Shown here: positions 17,001 to 24,972 of the stretch, piece after piece
Layout: every line of letters starts with the position of its first letter
Numbering within the stretch: the first letter of the stretch is position 1
The notes under the pieces: generated by a model
Seen by the model: only the letters and a program-made list of their open reading frames with translations
What the model was told of the DNA's origin: nothing
Databases searched by the model: none
From: Paenibacillus silvestris
GTDB taxonomy: Bacteria > Bacillota > Bacilli > Paenibacillales > NBRC-103111
Length of the DNA stretch: 64,000 nucleotides
Assembly (NCBI RefSeq): GCF_009882985.1
Contig: NZ_WTUZ01000040.1
Coordinates: forward strand, 310,001 to 374,000
Reading direction: 5' to 3'
Position numbers and translations under genes: made by a program

Positions 17001-17013
17001 TAGTAACATACAA
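17001..17013. promoter_or_regulatory. Degenerate MarR-type operator upstream of azoR
   Basis: TAGTAACATACAA matches 10 of 12 arm positions of TTGTAT-N-ATACAA, 65 bases before the azoR start, around the expected promoter. Confidence 0.4.
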
Positions 17014-17078
17014 AAGGTAAGCGAGAGAGACAACCATCACTCCTTGCTAGTCATCTTAAATGAAAGAAGGAATTTACA

Positions 17079-17720
17079 GTGTCAACAGTCCTTTATATCT
17101 CAGCTCACCCTATGCAAGGTGAAGCATCTTATAGCACGGCTGTAGGGAACCAATTTATCCAATCTTACCGCGAGGCTAATCCGAACGATGAAGTCATTTA
17201 CCTTGACCTTTTTCAAATGGACATTCCACGAATTGACGCTGATGTACTCAGCGCTTGGGGGAAATTAGGCTCTGGCACAGCATTTGATCAATTATCAAGC
17301 TCCGAGCAGCATAAAGTTAGCCGTCTAACTGAGCTTGTTGACCAATTCGTTGCCGCGGATAAATATGTGTTCGTTAATCCGGTGTGGAACTTCTCCTATC
17401 CGCCAGTTCTCAAAGATTATATCGATGCGATCTGTGTGGCAGGCAAAACCTTCAAATACGTAGCTGGCGTAGGTCCTGTTGGTCAGTTAACAGAGAAAAA
17501 GGCCCTTCACATTCAAGCAAGCGGCAGCGTCTTGTCACCGGGATCAGCTTACGCTGATTTTGAAATGAGTCACCGTCATCTGGACACGATTATGAAATTC
17601 TTAGGCGTACCAAGCTTTGATGCTATTTTTGTAGAAGGCATGGCTGCAACTGCGGATCAAGCTCCAGCAATCAAAGATAAGGCTGCTCAAGAAGCTCGCA
17701 CACTCGCATTAACATTCTAA
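17079..17720 (+). CDS. azoR: FMN-dependent NADH-azoreductase
   Basis: 213 residues, GTG start with GAAGGA upstream. The FMN-binding features are clear: VLYISAHPMQGEASYSTAVG, YVFVNPVWNFSYPPVLKDYI, GKTFKYVAGVGPVGQL and IQASGSVLSPGSAYADFEMS. It reduces quinones and azo compounds with NADH and thereby detoxifies electrophiles. It lies 257 bases downstream of the MarR gene on the same strand, but a strong terminator separates them. A weak MarR-type palindrome precedes it, in line with MarR control of azoreductases in Bacillus (MhqR, YodB). Confidence 0.93.
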   Translation: MSTVLYISAHPMQGEASYSTAVGNQFIQSYREANPNDEVIYLDLFQMDIPRIDADVLSAWGKLGSGTAFDQLSSSEQHKVSRLTELVDQFVAADKYVFVNPVWNFSYPPVLKDYIDAICVAGKTFKYVAGVGPVGQLTEKKALHIQASGSVLSPGSAYADFEMSHRHLDTIMKFLGVPSFDAIFVEGMAATADQAPAIKDKAAQEARTLALTF

Positions 17721-17737
17721 TTGGTATCTTCCAAATC

Positions 17738-17782
17738 AAAAAAACCAGCTCCTCGTGAATGTGGCGAGAAGCTGGTTTTTTT
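17738..17782 (+). terminator. Intrinsic terminator of azoR
   Basis: AAAAACCAGCT / AGCTGGTTTTT arms with inner CTCG/CGAG pairing and a T8 tract. Confidence 0.85.
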
Positions 17783-17864
17783 TACATCTGCATACTGAAT
17801 TATTTTTTATCCAATGATAAAAGCAATGATAAAATGTAGACGAACTTGTTGATGCTGCTTTAAG

Positions 17865-18779
17865 CTAACCTTTATGATCCCATGCCTCTGCAAGCAGTTC
17901 ACTATTAATGCCAACTGCCGCTAAAGAACCTAACGAAGCGGCTGCAATCGCTTGATACATTTCCGAGGCTGCATCCCCAGCACTATAAACTCCTGGCAAA
18001 TTCGTTTTTCCAAAAGCATCTACCACAATGGTACCTGCTTCCGTCATCTGGCAGCCCAGGGTTTGCGGTATATCAGATCCGGCAGCAAGCTTCGGTGCAA
18101 AGAAAATACCCGTGCAAGGAACAATTGTACCGTCCTCTAGAAGGATCTTCTGCACCATGCCATTATCCGATTCAATCCGCAAGATAGGTGATTCATAGAC
18201 GGACACGTGATGCTGCTTGAGTTCTTCACGTTGTTCATCCGTTAATTCGTCAGGGCCGTTGGTGCAAACGACATATTGCTCGGTCCAGCCTGCCAGAATT
18301 TTGGCCATGTGCAGCGCCCTTGCCCCTTTTGTAAGGATAACGAGAGATTGGTCCCGCAGCTCCCATCCATCGCAATAGGGACAAACAAACGCACTTTTAC
18401 CATACACATCAGCTAAGCCGTCAATATCGACCGGAAGGTCTTTCATGCCTACTGCGAATAGCAGCTTCTTTGTCCGATACGTGTTACCTTGTGCAGTCGT
18501 TATCAGAAAGTTACCATCCACACCTGTTATCGTAACAGCTGCCTCATCAACAAATTGAACCGATGGATAAGCTAGTATCTGTTCTCTCGCAATCCGCCGA
18601 AACTCCCCTGGAGCAACGCCATCACGCGTTAGAAAACCATGCGTCTCCCGTGTTACTCGATTGCGAGGCCGAGCTTCGTCGATAACAACGACGTTTTTTC
18701 TAGCCCTCCCAAGCACTAGTGCTGCGTTCAATCCTGCTGGTCCGCCACCAATAATCCCAACATCCATTAACTGTTTCAT
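17865..18779 (-). CDS. Thioredoxin-reductase-like FAD disulfide oxidoreductase (CPYC type)
   Basis: 304 residues from ATG 18779 (AAAGGTGG upstream; a GTG three codons earlier overlaps it). N-terminal FAD motif GIIGGGPAGLNAAL and C-terminal LPGVYSAGDAAS are intact. The redox pair CPYC (Cys133/Cys136) followed by DGWE resembles thiol oxidases such as GliT/DepH rather than the CATC of classical thioredoxin reductase. The second nucleotide motif, normally GGGDSA, reads LTKGARALHMA here, so NADPH binding is doubtful. It may be an O2- or other-acceptor-linked dithiol oxidoreductase. It shares an operator-like motif with the upstream Rrf2 gene. Confidence 0.85.
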   Translation of the reverse strand: MKQLMDVGIIGGGPAGLNAALVLGRARKNVVVIDEARPRNRVTRETHGFLTRDGVAPGEFRRIAREQILAYPSVQFVDEAAVTITGVDGNFLITTAQGNTYRTKKLLFAVGMKDLPVDIDGLADVYGKSAFVCPYCDGWELRDQSLVILTKGARALHMAKILAGWTEQYVVCTNGPDELTDEQREELKQHHVSVYESPILRIESDNGMVQKILLEDGTIVPCTGIFFAPKLAAGSDIPQTLGCQMTEAGTIVVDAFGKTNLPGVYSAGDAASEMYQAIAAASLGSLAAVGINSELLAEAWDHKG

Positions 18780-18801
18780 ATTTGCCACCTTTCTAGATCT
18801 C

Positions 18802-18815
18802 TAATATCCATAATA
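18802..18815. promoter_or_regulatory. Candidate Rrf2 operator upstream of the flavoprotein gene
   Basis: TAATATCCATAATA, identical over 14 bases to the motif at 19383-19396 upstream of the Rrf2 gene. It lies 23 bases before the ATG at 18779, over the probable promoter. Confidence 0.6.
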
Positions 18816-18850
18816 TAAGTGCAAGAAGCTAATAGCTCCTTGATTACTGC

Positions 18851-19333
18851 TTATTTCGTACATTTTTTCGATGCAGCTGAATCAAGCACTCCTTGAATCG
18901 TATGTTGCTGTAAGTAGTGAACCATCTGCTGCTCAGCACCATCCATCACTTTTTTGACCAAACATTCGCAGTTCTGACCCTCATGATGTTCAGAGGGATC
19001 TGAGGCCTGAGCTTCTGACTCAAAAAATAACTGATGCTGCAGTGAATCCATGTTGAAACATTCATACATCGTCTGACGGCCCTCAACAACCTGAATGACA
19101 TCAAAAAACGTAATTAATTTAGCTGATTTAGCAAGCTCGTACCCTCCACTCGCACCTGTCATTGCACGTACAATGCCATCCTGCCGCAGCTTCGACATGA
19201 TCTTGGACAAGTAGCTCTCGGAGACACCCAGAAGCGCAGCTAATTCCTTAATGCCTACATGATGACCTCTTTCAGCCCGGGCTAAATGAATGATGGCATG
19301 CAGAGCGTAGCCTGTGCTTTTGGAGAATTGCAT
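18851..19333 (-). CDS. Rrf2-family transcriptional regulator
   Basis: 160 residues from ATG 19333, chosen because AAGGTG lies nine bases upstream and family members start MQFSKSTGYALHA. Winged helix-turn-helix: HHVGIKELAALLGVSESYLS, SKIMSKLRQDGIVRAMTGAS and the wing GGYELAKSA. Three cysteines in the C-terminal half (CFNM...CEC) could bind an iron-sulfur cluster or form redox disulfides, but spacing differs from IscR/NsrR. The gene lies 71 bases upstream of the CPYC flavoprotein on the same strand; both have the same operator candidate, suggesting redox control of that enzyme. Confidence 0.9.
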   Translation of the reverse strand: MQFSKSTGYALHAIIHLARAERGHHVGIKELAALLGVSESYLSKIMSKLRQDGIVRAMTGASGGYELAKSAKLITFFDVIQVVEGRQTMYECFNMDSLQHQLFFESEAQASDPSEHHEGQNCECLVKKVMDGAEQQMVHYLQQHTIQGVLDSAASKKCTK

Positions 19334-19382
19334 GAGTAACACCTTCCAGCGATTAAAATATAGTTTCATCTTTATGGACCTA

Positions 19383-19396
19383 TAATATCCATAATA
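19383..19396. promoter_or_regulatory. Candidate Rrf2 operator upstream of its own gene
   Basis: TAATATCCATAATA repeats exactly the motif at 18802-18815. It lies 50 bases before the preferred start at 19333 and would allow autoregulation. Confidence 0.6.
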
Positions 19397-19438
19397 GTCG
19401 ACTTACTAGAATTTTTCAAGCAAATGATGATCTGACAT

Positions 19439-20809
19439 TTAATTTTCGGCCGGGTTAACCCTTTTACCAGCCCCCTGATACCACAATAACATACCAATCG
19501 AAGCCAGGCCAATCAGCAGCAATAAACCATACACGTGTTGGTAGGACAGCGCGAGACTCGTATGGTTCTGGACCTCGAGCAAAATGCCGCACACCGCGAC
19601 CGAGATAGATCCGCCGCAAAACTGGATCAACTGCATCAGCCCCATCCCTGATCCGATGAGCGTTTTGGGTAGAATGCGTGAAGTCTCATTGTTTAAGGAA
19701 GAAAGTGTTGCTGAGAATGCTGGCGAAAAGAAGATATACCCAACGAGCACAACGATGGAGGATGCACCTACTATGGAGTAAAAAAGCAGCATGACGACTG
19801 AAATTACGATGTGTCCGATGAGCAGAAAACGTAGATTCCCGTATTTGTCAATCCAGCGACCGACGAAGCGTGTCATGAACGCCGAAAAAATAGCGCCAGG
19901 CGCAATCGTCAAGCCGATTTCCATCGCTGAGCGATGAAACAGATTTGCCAGGACTAGCGGCATCAGGAATAAGTTCCCCAGATTTAAAACCAGAATACAA
20001 AATCCAATGACAATCAGCTTACGAAAATCATGGTTTCTCAAGAGGCTTGGGTTGATGAATGTCTCTTTCCCCCGCCTCAAATGCCAAGCATGCAGCAAGA
20101 AGGATACAACGCTTATGCCGATCCAAATGATGGATAATTGCGTCACAGCTAAAAGCACCGTGGCAGCGTTGATAACGGTTAAGATAGCTCCGAGCACATC
20201 GAAACGGAATGGCTGAGGGTCCTCTTTCGGAAGCAAGCGTAGCAGCACAGGCAGGATGACCAAGACGAGACAAGTGATCGCGAATAGCCCATTCCAGCCG
20301 AAGTATTCACTGATCAACCCACCTACTATTGGGCCTAATCCGAATGCCATCGCACTGCCAGCTGAAATCATAGCGATTGCGGAGCCGCGCCTCTCCATAG
20401 GCACGTATCGGCTCGCCAGTACCAAGCCAAGTCCTGCCATTACGCCAGCACCAGCGGACTGAAGGATACGAGCTGCAAGCAAAGCATTGAAGCTGTGAGC
20501 AAAAATCCCGTATACAGATGATAGGCCAAGTACCAGCAGGCCCACCAACAGCAATCTTCTTAGCGGCACAATGTCCGTTAACCTGCTATAAATGACCGTG
20601 GATAAAGCATATCCGATGGAGTAGCTCGAGATGACCCATGCCCCTAGATCCGCAGATATATGAAGATCTCCAATGATACTTGGGATGGAAACATTAAACA
20701 TGGTCGTATTCATGATAACGATAAATAAGCCGACCGTCCAAACCGGCAGCACAACTTTGTCATTCAAAACCTTCACCTCAAAACATGTTTGTTGTATGTA
20801 GCATGCCAT
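19439..20809 (-). CDS. MFS multidrug efflux transporter (EmrB/QacA or TetL-like)
   Basis: Up to 456 residues with about 14 hydrophobic helices. Motif A (YSRLTDIVPLRRLLLVG) and motif C-like GLGPIVGGLISEYFGWNGLF are present, as in drug:H+ antiporters of the DHA2 group. The start is uncertain: a TTG 13 codons in (TTGAATGACAAA, base 20770) has GAGGTGAAGG upstream and may be the real one. It likely exports drugs or toxic metabolites with proton influx. A perfect TTGTAT-N-ATACAA palindrome sits on the promoter, linking it to the MarR gene at 16390. Confidence 0.88.
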   Translation of the reverse strand: MACYIQQTCFEVKVLNDKVVLPVWTVGLFIVIMNTTMFNVSIPSIIGDLHISADLGAWVISSYSIGYALSTVIYSRLTDIVPLRRLLLVGLLVLGLSSVYGIFAHSFNALLAARILQSAGAGVMAGLGLVLASRYVPMERRGSAIAMISAGSAMAFGLGPIVGGLISEYFGWNGLFAITCLVLVILPVLLRLLPKEDPQPFRFDVLGAILTVINAATVLLAVTQLSIIWIGISVVSFLLHAWHLRRGKETFINPSLLRNHDFRKLIVIGFCILVLNLGNLFLMPLVLANLFHRSAMEIGLTIAPGAIFSAFMTRFVGRWIDKYGNLRFLLIGHIVISVVMLLFYSIVGASSIVVLVGYIFFSPAFSATLSSLNNETSRILPKTLIGSGMGLMQLIQFCGGSISVAVCGILLEVQNHTSLALSYQHVYGLLLLIGLASIGMLLWYQGAGKRVNPAEN

Positions 20810-20831
20810 CTTCTGTCAATTTCTAAACTTA

Positions 20832-20865
20832 TTGTATCATACAAGTAGTATTGTTGTTAACTTGT
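20832..20865 (-). promoter_or_regulatory. Promoter of the MFS pump overlapped by a MarR-type palindrome
   Basis: On the minus strand a -35-like TTAACA, 18 bases, then a -10-like TACAAT can be read. The -10 is covered by the perfect 6-1-6 palindrome TTGTATGATACAA (20832-20844 on the plus strand as TTGTATCATACAA). The half-site arms are the same as those at 16261-16273. Confidence 0.5.
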
Positions 20866-20870
20866 GATAG

Positions 20871-20897
20871 AAAAAACCGCGCTAAGCGCGGTTCTCG
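20871..20897 (-). terminator. Intrinsic terminator of the eCIS-motif protein gene
   Basis: Hairpin CCGCGCTAAGCGCGG (20877-20891) with T6 on the minus strand. Same core as the terminator at 7380-7394. Confidence 0.9.
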
Positions 20898-20919
20898 TCT
20901 CCCTCTTTTCAGCACGGGC

Positions 20920-22086
20920 TTACTTCTCAGTTCCTTGTAAACCCACATGCATGACCGTACGGCTTCCACCCCACGTGGAGATGAAATCGACTTGCTTCCA
21001 GCAGGAGCGGCTCTCATAATTGGCATGACCCGTTTTATCCTGCGCGGTTCCTTTCCCTGGGCTATGGATATTATCCAGAAAATCGACTTTACCGACCGAG
21101 CTGCCATAGGCAAGCCCGAAATCACGCCACTCATCATGTGCGGTCTTCAAATCTTGAGCCGAATACGATCCGCCGATTTCCAAATACCCCGTTGCACCAG
21201 CATTCGCTTTCGTGCTAGCCCATACCGCTTGTGTCAGTGGGCTGCTGCCAGTAATGGCATACGACTTCTCTGCTGCTAGAATAGCACCATCGATCTTCGC
21301 TTGTTTTTTGGCCGTTTCTAGCTCTTCAGCAACTCTGACTTCATGCGCATGAACCAACGCGGTTAACGCCAGCTGTATCTTTTCTTTGGCCGCTTTGATT
21401 CTTTGATTCAAAGATAAGGTTTTTTCTCTTTCGAGGTCCACGTTATTCTCTTTCTCCCATAACGCTGCGTGCCGTTCTTTGTCCCCCTCAACGAGATCAA
21501 AAGCTAGAGATTTGTCCAGACTAAGAATCCGATTAAAGTCAAAGACGCCTTGGGTTTGCTTACTTGAAATATCTGCAGCTAAGAGATCATTTGTTTCGAC
21601 ATAAGTTCCCATATCGTAGCTTTTGAAGGAGATCGCTTTCTTCGCAGTAAGGTAGGTGAAAATCCCTCTAATATTCCCCAGGCTATCATCTTGCGAGAAA
21701 CCTTGCTCATCAAACTGAGCGCCCGAGCATTTATCCCTCAGCGTTTTCCATTCAGAGTGACTAAGCTCTTTGGGGATATTTTCGAATTGTTTAGACGAAC
21801 TACACCATTCGTAGAATGCCCTCACGTCCGAAGTGTCTAAATCGCTCCAATTTTCTCCGAGTTGGCTAATTAATTTGGGTTGTTGCTTAGAGGCAGGCCA
21901 TCTCATAGCTTGTATCAGCGGCGATCCGACGACCATCTGCTGAACAGCCCTATTCCCGATCGTTCGTTGTAATTGTAATAAGGATGAATAGGGGTTATTC
22001 GACACATTCTGTTGTGCACTCGACCTGCTTGAATTCCCTCCTTGGGACTGTTGTTTGGCAGTTTGACTCCAGTTCCTTGCGTACAT
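20920..22086 (-). CDS. Orphan protein with eCIS-core-like N-terminal motif
   Basis: 388 residues. After a Ser/Gln/Asn-rich disordered start, residues 39-51 read LQRTIGNRAVQQM, the motif found at the N-terminus of many eCIS_core (DUF4157) proteins from Paenibacillus, actinomycetes and cyanobacteria. The HExxH metal site of DUF4157 is not present. The middle contains a charged helix (about 200-260), and the C-terminal part (YSAQDLKTAHDEWRDFGLAY onward) resembles no family I know. No signal peptide. It could be a cargo or toxin of a contractile injection system, but no such system is in the window. ATG with GGGGGGAGACC upstream; monocistronic. Confidence 0.65.
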   Translation of the reverse strand: MYARNWSQTAKQQSQGGNSSRSSAQQNVSNNPYSSLLQLQRTIGNRAVQQMVVGSPLIQAMRWPASKQQPKLISQLGENWSDLDTSDVRAFYEWCSSSKQFENIPKELSHSEWKTLRDKCSGAQFDEQGFSQDDSLGNIRGIFTYLTAKKAISFKSYDMGTYVETNDLLAADISSKQTQGVFDFNRILSLDKSLAFDLVEGDKERHAALWEKENNVDLEREKTLSLNQRIKAAKEKIQLALTALVHAHEVRVAEELETAKKQAKIDGAILAAEKSYAITGSSPLTQAVWASTKANAGATGYLEIGGSYSAQDLKTAHDEWRDFGLAYGSSVGKVDFLDNIHSPGKGTAQDKTGHANYESRSCWKQVDFISTWGGSRTVMHVGLQGTEK

Positions 22087-22183
22087 TGGTCTCCCCCCTG
22101 CAAATCTACATCAAAATGGTTAGGATACTAATTCGACAATATCTTATCACAATTGTCACATCTTGGATATATATGTCACAAAC

Positions 22184-22226
22184 AAAAAACCTTACCTAAA
22201 CAGCAGGATGCTGATTAGATAAGGTT
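22184..22226 (-). terminator. Terminator of the sugar ABC operon
   Basis: Stem ACCTTATCTAA / TTAGGTAAGGT with an inner CAGCA/TGCTG hairpin, followed by TTTTTTG on the minus strand. Confidence 0.85.
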
Positions 22227-22248
22227 CTCGAACCATCTATTTTTTCCA

Positions 22249-23118
22249 CTAAAAATAATTTCTTAAATGCGCTGCAGCTTTCACGATACCCTCTCGTTCT
22301 TTCTCCAGTGTCCCCCAGAAACGATGATCCTCCAGTTCAATGGAAATCGCTCCCTGATAGCCCAGCCGGTCTAATCGCACAGCGACTTTGCTCCACTCTA
22401 CATCCCCTTGACCAGGAATCGTATACCGCCAAGAACCTTCTGAGAAGCCGTATTTCGCCCCAAAGGTTGCAGGCAAGATGCCGCACTCATATAACTCGTC
22501 ATGCAGGATTTCAGTATCTTTGCCATGGCAATGATTAATTCTTTCACCGAATTCCGTCAATGCGCGTAAGTAGTCGATACCAAGCCGCACCATGTGAGAT
22601 GGATCATAATTCAGGCCAAAATGCTTGGACGGGAGCGCTTCAAACATGGCTCGCCACATTTCCGGCGTACAGCCGATCGTCGGGTAATGAGGTGCTGGAC
22701 CTGGCCAACCCTCAATGGCTATGTAGACGCCTTCGCGTTCAGCATGACCGACAATTTCCGGGAATGTATCCTTCCAAATAGCGAAACTCTCCTGGCGCGT
22801 TTGCGAATGATCTTCCGGAACGAGGCACATGAACATCACTTTCGCACCAAGAGCAGCCACTTCCGTAATCTGCTTCTTGACTGCTTCGGCAGCGTTTTCC
22901 CTGCGAACATCCTCTTTGCTTAAAAGCGTTCCACCCATTTGAACCGCATCCACGGAGCCAATGCCCATTCCCGCTGCATCGCAAATTTGTTTAACTTCAG
23001 GGTTCAAATGAGGGACATCAAGCACATCCAAGCCAGCCTGGGCGGCCCATGCGGCAGTTAATGCCAACCCTTCGGAGCCAATTCTAGGCGGGATTCGCAT
23101 GCCTATTTGTAATTTCAT
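22249..23118 (-). CDS. Sugar phosphate isomerase/epimerase (TIM barrel, AP endonuclease 2-like)
   Basis: 289 residues. Metal-binding and catalytic segments of the xylose-isomerase-like TIM barrel are visible: YIAIEGWPG (Glu), LNYDPSHMVRLG (Asp, His), RINHCHGKDTE (His, Asp) and ISIELEDHRFW (Glu). Members isomerise or epimerise sugars or inositols. It is the last gene of the sugar-uptake operon, 28 bases after the Gfo/Idh oxidoreductase gene, and the pair probably oxidises and then isomerises the imported sugar. Substrate is not known. Confidence 0.9.
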   Translation of the reverse strand: MKLQIGMRIPPRIGSEGLALTAAWAAQAGLDVLDVPHLNPEVKQICDAAGMGIGSVDAVQMGGTLLSKEDVRRENAAEAVKKQITEVAALGAKVMFMCLVPEDHSQTRQESFAIWKDTFPEIVGHAEREGVYIAIEGWPGPAPHYPTIGCTPEMWRAMFEALPSKHFGLNYDPSHMVRLGIDYLRALTEFGERINHCHGKDTEILHDELYECGILPATFGAKYGFSEGSWRYTIPGQGDVEWSKVAVRLDRLGYQGAISIELEDHRFWGTLEKEREGIVKAAAHLRNYF

Positions 23119-23146
23119 AACCTTCTCTCCTTATGTCAACTTTGCC

Positions 23147-24109
23147 TTAATAGGGTTTATATCCACCTGCTTGATAGATCATCTCCGTAAACTTAACGAC
23201 TTTCAGGGCAAAAGTTCCTGGAACCTTGACTTCATGCCGTCCTAGAATGGCGTCGATAAAGCTCTTATCTTGATTGGTCGTCGGTTTAGGCAGTTCAGGA
23301 ACGACTGGTTTTTCGCCAAAGCGCTGAATCGTAATTTTACCATTATCGTAGAAGATACCCCCGTCTTCCCCGCAAAATACGTAGGTTTCATGCCAGCATG
23401 GCGCAAAACCAATAATACTTAATCCAGCTACGGCCCCTTCTTCGAACCGGATAGAAGTAAAGGAATCGATCTCTACGGGTGCTCCTTGCGTGTGCAGGTT
23501 CGTCTTCACTTCAGCCGGTGTGAGTCCAGTCGTCCATAGGAGCACATCGATGATATGGCTGCCAGAATCCATCAGCATACCGCCGCCAGACAGCTCAGGC
23601 ACTTGTCTCCACAAGCCAGTAGTGAACTGCTTCCACTCCTGATACAACGATGCTGTAATCGAGGTTAACTTGCCAATCTCGCCTCTAGCAATCGCATCCC
23701 GAATGAACAGGAACTCCGGTTGGAAATGGCGTTGGTAGGAGACCTGCATCACTTTCCCAGCCTTCTCTGCTGTGGCAATCAAGAGCTCCGCTTCTTCTGA
23801 GGAGCAGGTCATCGGCTTCTCGATAAGAACATGTAGTCCGTTGTTCAGCGCATCAGTCGCTTGCTCGAAGTGCAGTGTATGCGGAGAGCATATCACGACA
23901 GCATCCAATTCGCACTCATTCAACATCGCTTTATAGTCCGTAAAATGCTTGACAGCTTCAAGTTCAAACTTAGCAGCAAACTTCTCTCTGTTCTCCGAGC
24001 TTGTATCGGAAAGCGCAACAATGTCCACTTCCTCTAACTCCAGCAGCTGACGGCCATGTACTTGGGAGATGCCTCCCGTTCCAATCATACCAATACGAAT
24101 TTTGCTCAT
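23147..24109 (-). CDS. Gfo/Idh/MocA-family oxidoreductase
   Basis: 320 residues. Rossmann fold at the start (RIGMIGTGGISQVHGRQLLE), catalytic EKPMTCSSEEAELLI (Glu-Lys-Pro) near residue 96, and a C-terminal beta-sheet domain with LMDSGSHIIDVLLW (active-site His). These enzymes oxidise or epimerise sugars or cyclitols with NAD(P)+. It follows the permease gene by 14 bases and precedes the isomerase gene, so it acts in the same pathway. Confidence 0.92.
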   Translation of the reverse strand: MSKIRIGMIGTGGISQVHGRQLLELEEVDIVALSDTSSENREKFAAKFELEAVKHFTDYKAMLNECELDAVVICSPHTLHFEQATDALNNGLHVLIEKPMTCSSEEAELLIATAEKAGKVMQVSYQRHFQPEFLFIRDAIARGEIGKLTSITASLYQEWKQFTTGLWRQVPELSGGGMLMDSGSHIIDVLLWTTGLTPAEVKTNLHTQGAPVEIDSFTSIRFEEGAVAGLSIIGFAPCWHETYVFCGEDGGIFYDNGKITIQRFGEKPVVPELPKPTTNQDKSFIDAILGRHEVKVPGTFALKVVKFTEMIYQAGGYKPY

Positions 24110-24123
24110 TGGACTGTAGCCTC

Positions 24124-24957
24124 CTATTTAATACCTGAGAAAGTAATTCCTCGAATAAATGCTCTTTGTACAAAAAAGTAAAGCAAGATAATCGGCAAGG
24201 TAATCATGACCAGGGTAGCCATCATCATCTGCCACTCGGCACCATGCTGCGATTTGAACGACTGCATACCAAGCATCAACGTGTACTGGCTTTCGTCCGA
24301 CAAATAAATGAGCGGCCCCTGATAATCCGTCCAGCTGCCCATGAACTGGAACAGCGCGATCGTCAGCAATGCAGGACGGCATAGCGGAAGAATAATTTGC
24401 CAATAAATGCGAAGTTCAGAAGCCCCGTCAATGCGCGCAGCGTCTTCGAGCTCCTTAGGCAGCCCCATAAAGAATTGACGCAGCAAGAAAATGAAGAAAG
24501 GTGCACCGAAAAAAGCGGGAAGCCAAAGCGGGATACTGGTCCCGACCCAGCCGAAATTTTTGAAGGCAATGAAGATAGGAATCATCGTGACTTGATAAGG
24601 CAGCATCATGACGATGAGTGTCACGGCAAAAAGCGGCTTCGCCCCCCTCCAGGGAATCCTTGCCAAGCTATACGCGACAAGCGGACAAGATAATAGAACA
24701 GCGAATGTCGCTAGGCCTGCAATTGTCATCGTATTCTTCAAGTATTTGAAAAACGGAATGTAATCTAACGCTGCCGGATAGTTGCCCCACTCCATGACAT
24801 GCGGGATCCATACCGGCGGCCACATGAACAATTCGTCGTTTGCTTTGAGTGAAGTAGAAACCATCCATAGAAATGGCGATAGAAAAAAGGCGCCCACGAT
24901 AACTAACATTAGATGCGAAAATATTTTGCGAACAGGACTTAGTTCGGTGCTTCCCAT
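24124..24957 (-). CDS. Carbohydrate ABC transporter permease, MalG type
   Basis: 277 residues with six hydrophobic helices. The EAA loop that docks the ATPase reads EDAARIDGASELRIYWQIIL. Works with the MalF-type permease directly upstream (15-base gap) and the binding protein. No ATPase gene is in the operon; a shared MsmX-like ATPase elsewhere is the usual solution in Bacillales. Confidence 0.94.
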   Translation of the reverse strand: MGSTELSPVRKIFSHLMLVIVGAFFLSPFLWMVSTSLKANDELFMWPPVWIPHVMEWGNYPAALDYIPFFKYLKNTMTIAGLATFAVLLSCPLVAYSLARIPWRGAKPLFAVTLIVMMLPYQVTMIPIFIAFKNFGWVGTSIPLWLPAFFGAPFFIFLLRQFFMGLPKELEDAARIDGASELRIYWQIILPLCRPALLTIALFQFMGSWTDYQGPLIYLSDESQYTLMLGMQSFKSQHGAEWQMMMATLVMITLPIILLYFFVQRAFIRGITFSGIK

Positions 24958-24972
24958 AATGATCTCTCCTCC

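Noticed and set aside
20920..22086. Calling a full contractile injection system
   Set aside because: No sheath, tube, baseplate or ATPase genes are in the window; only an orphan protein with the N-terminal motif.
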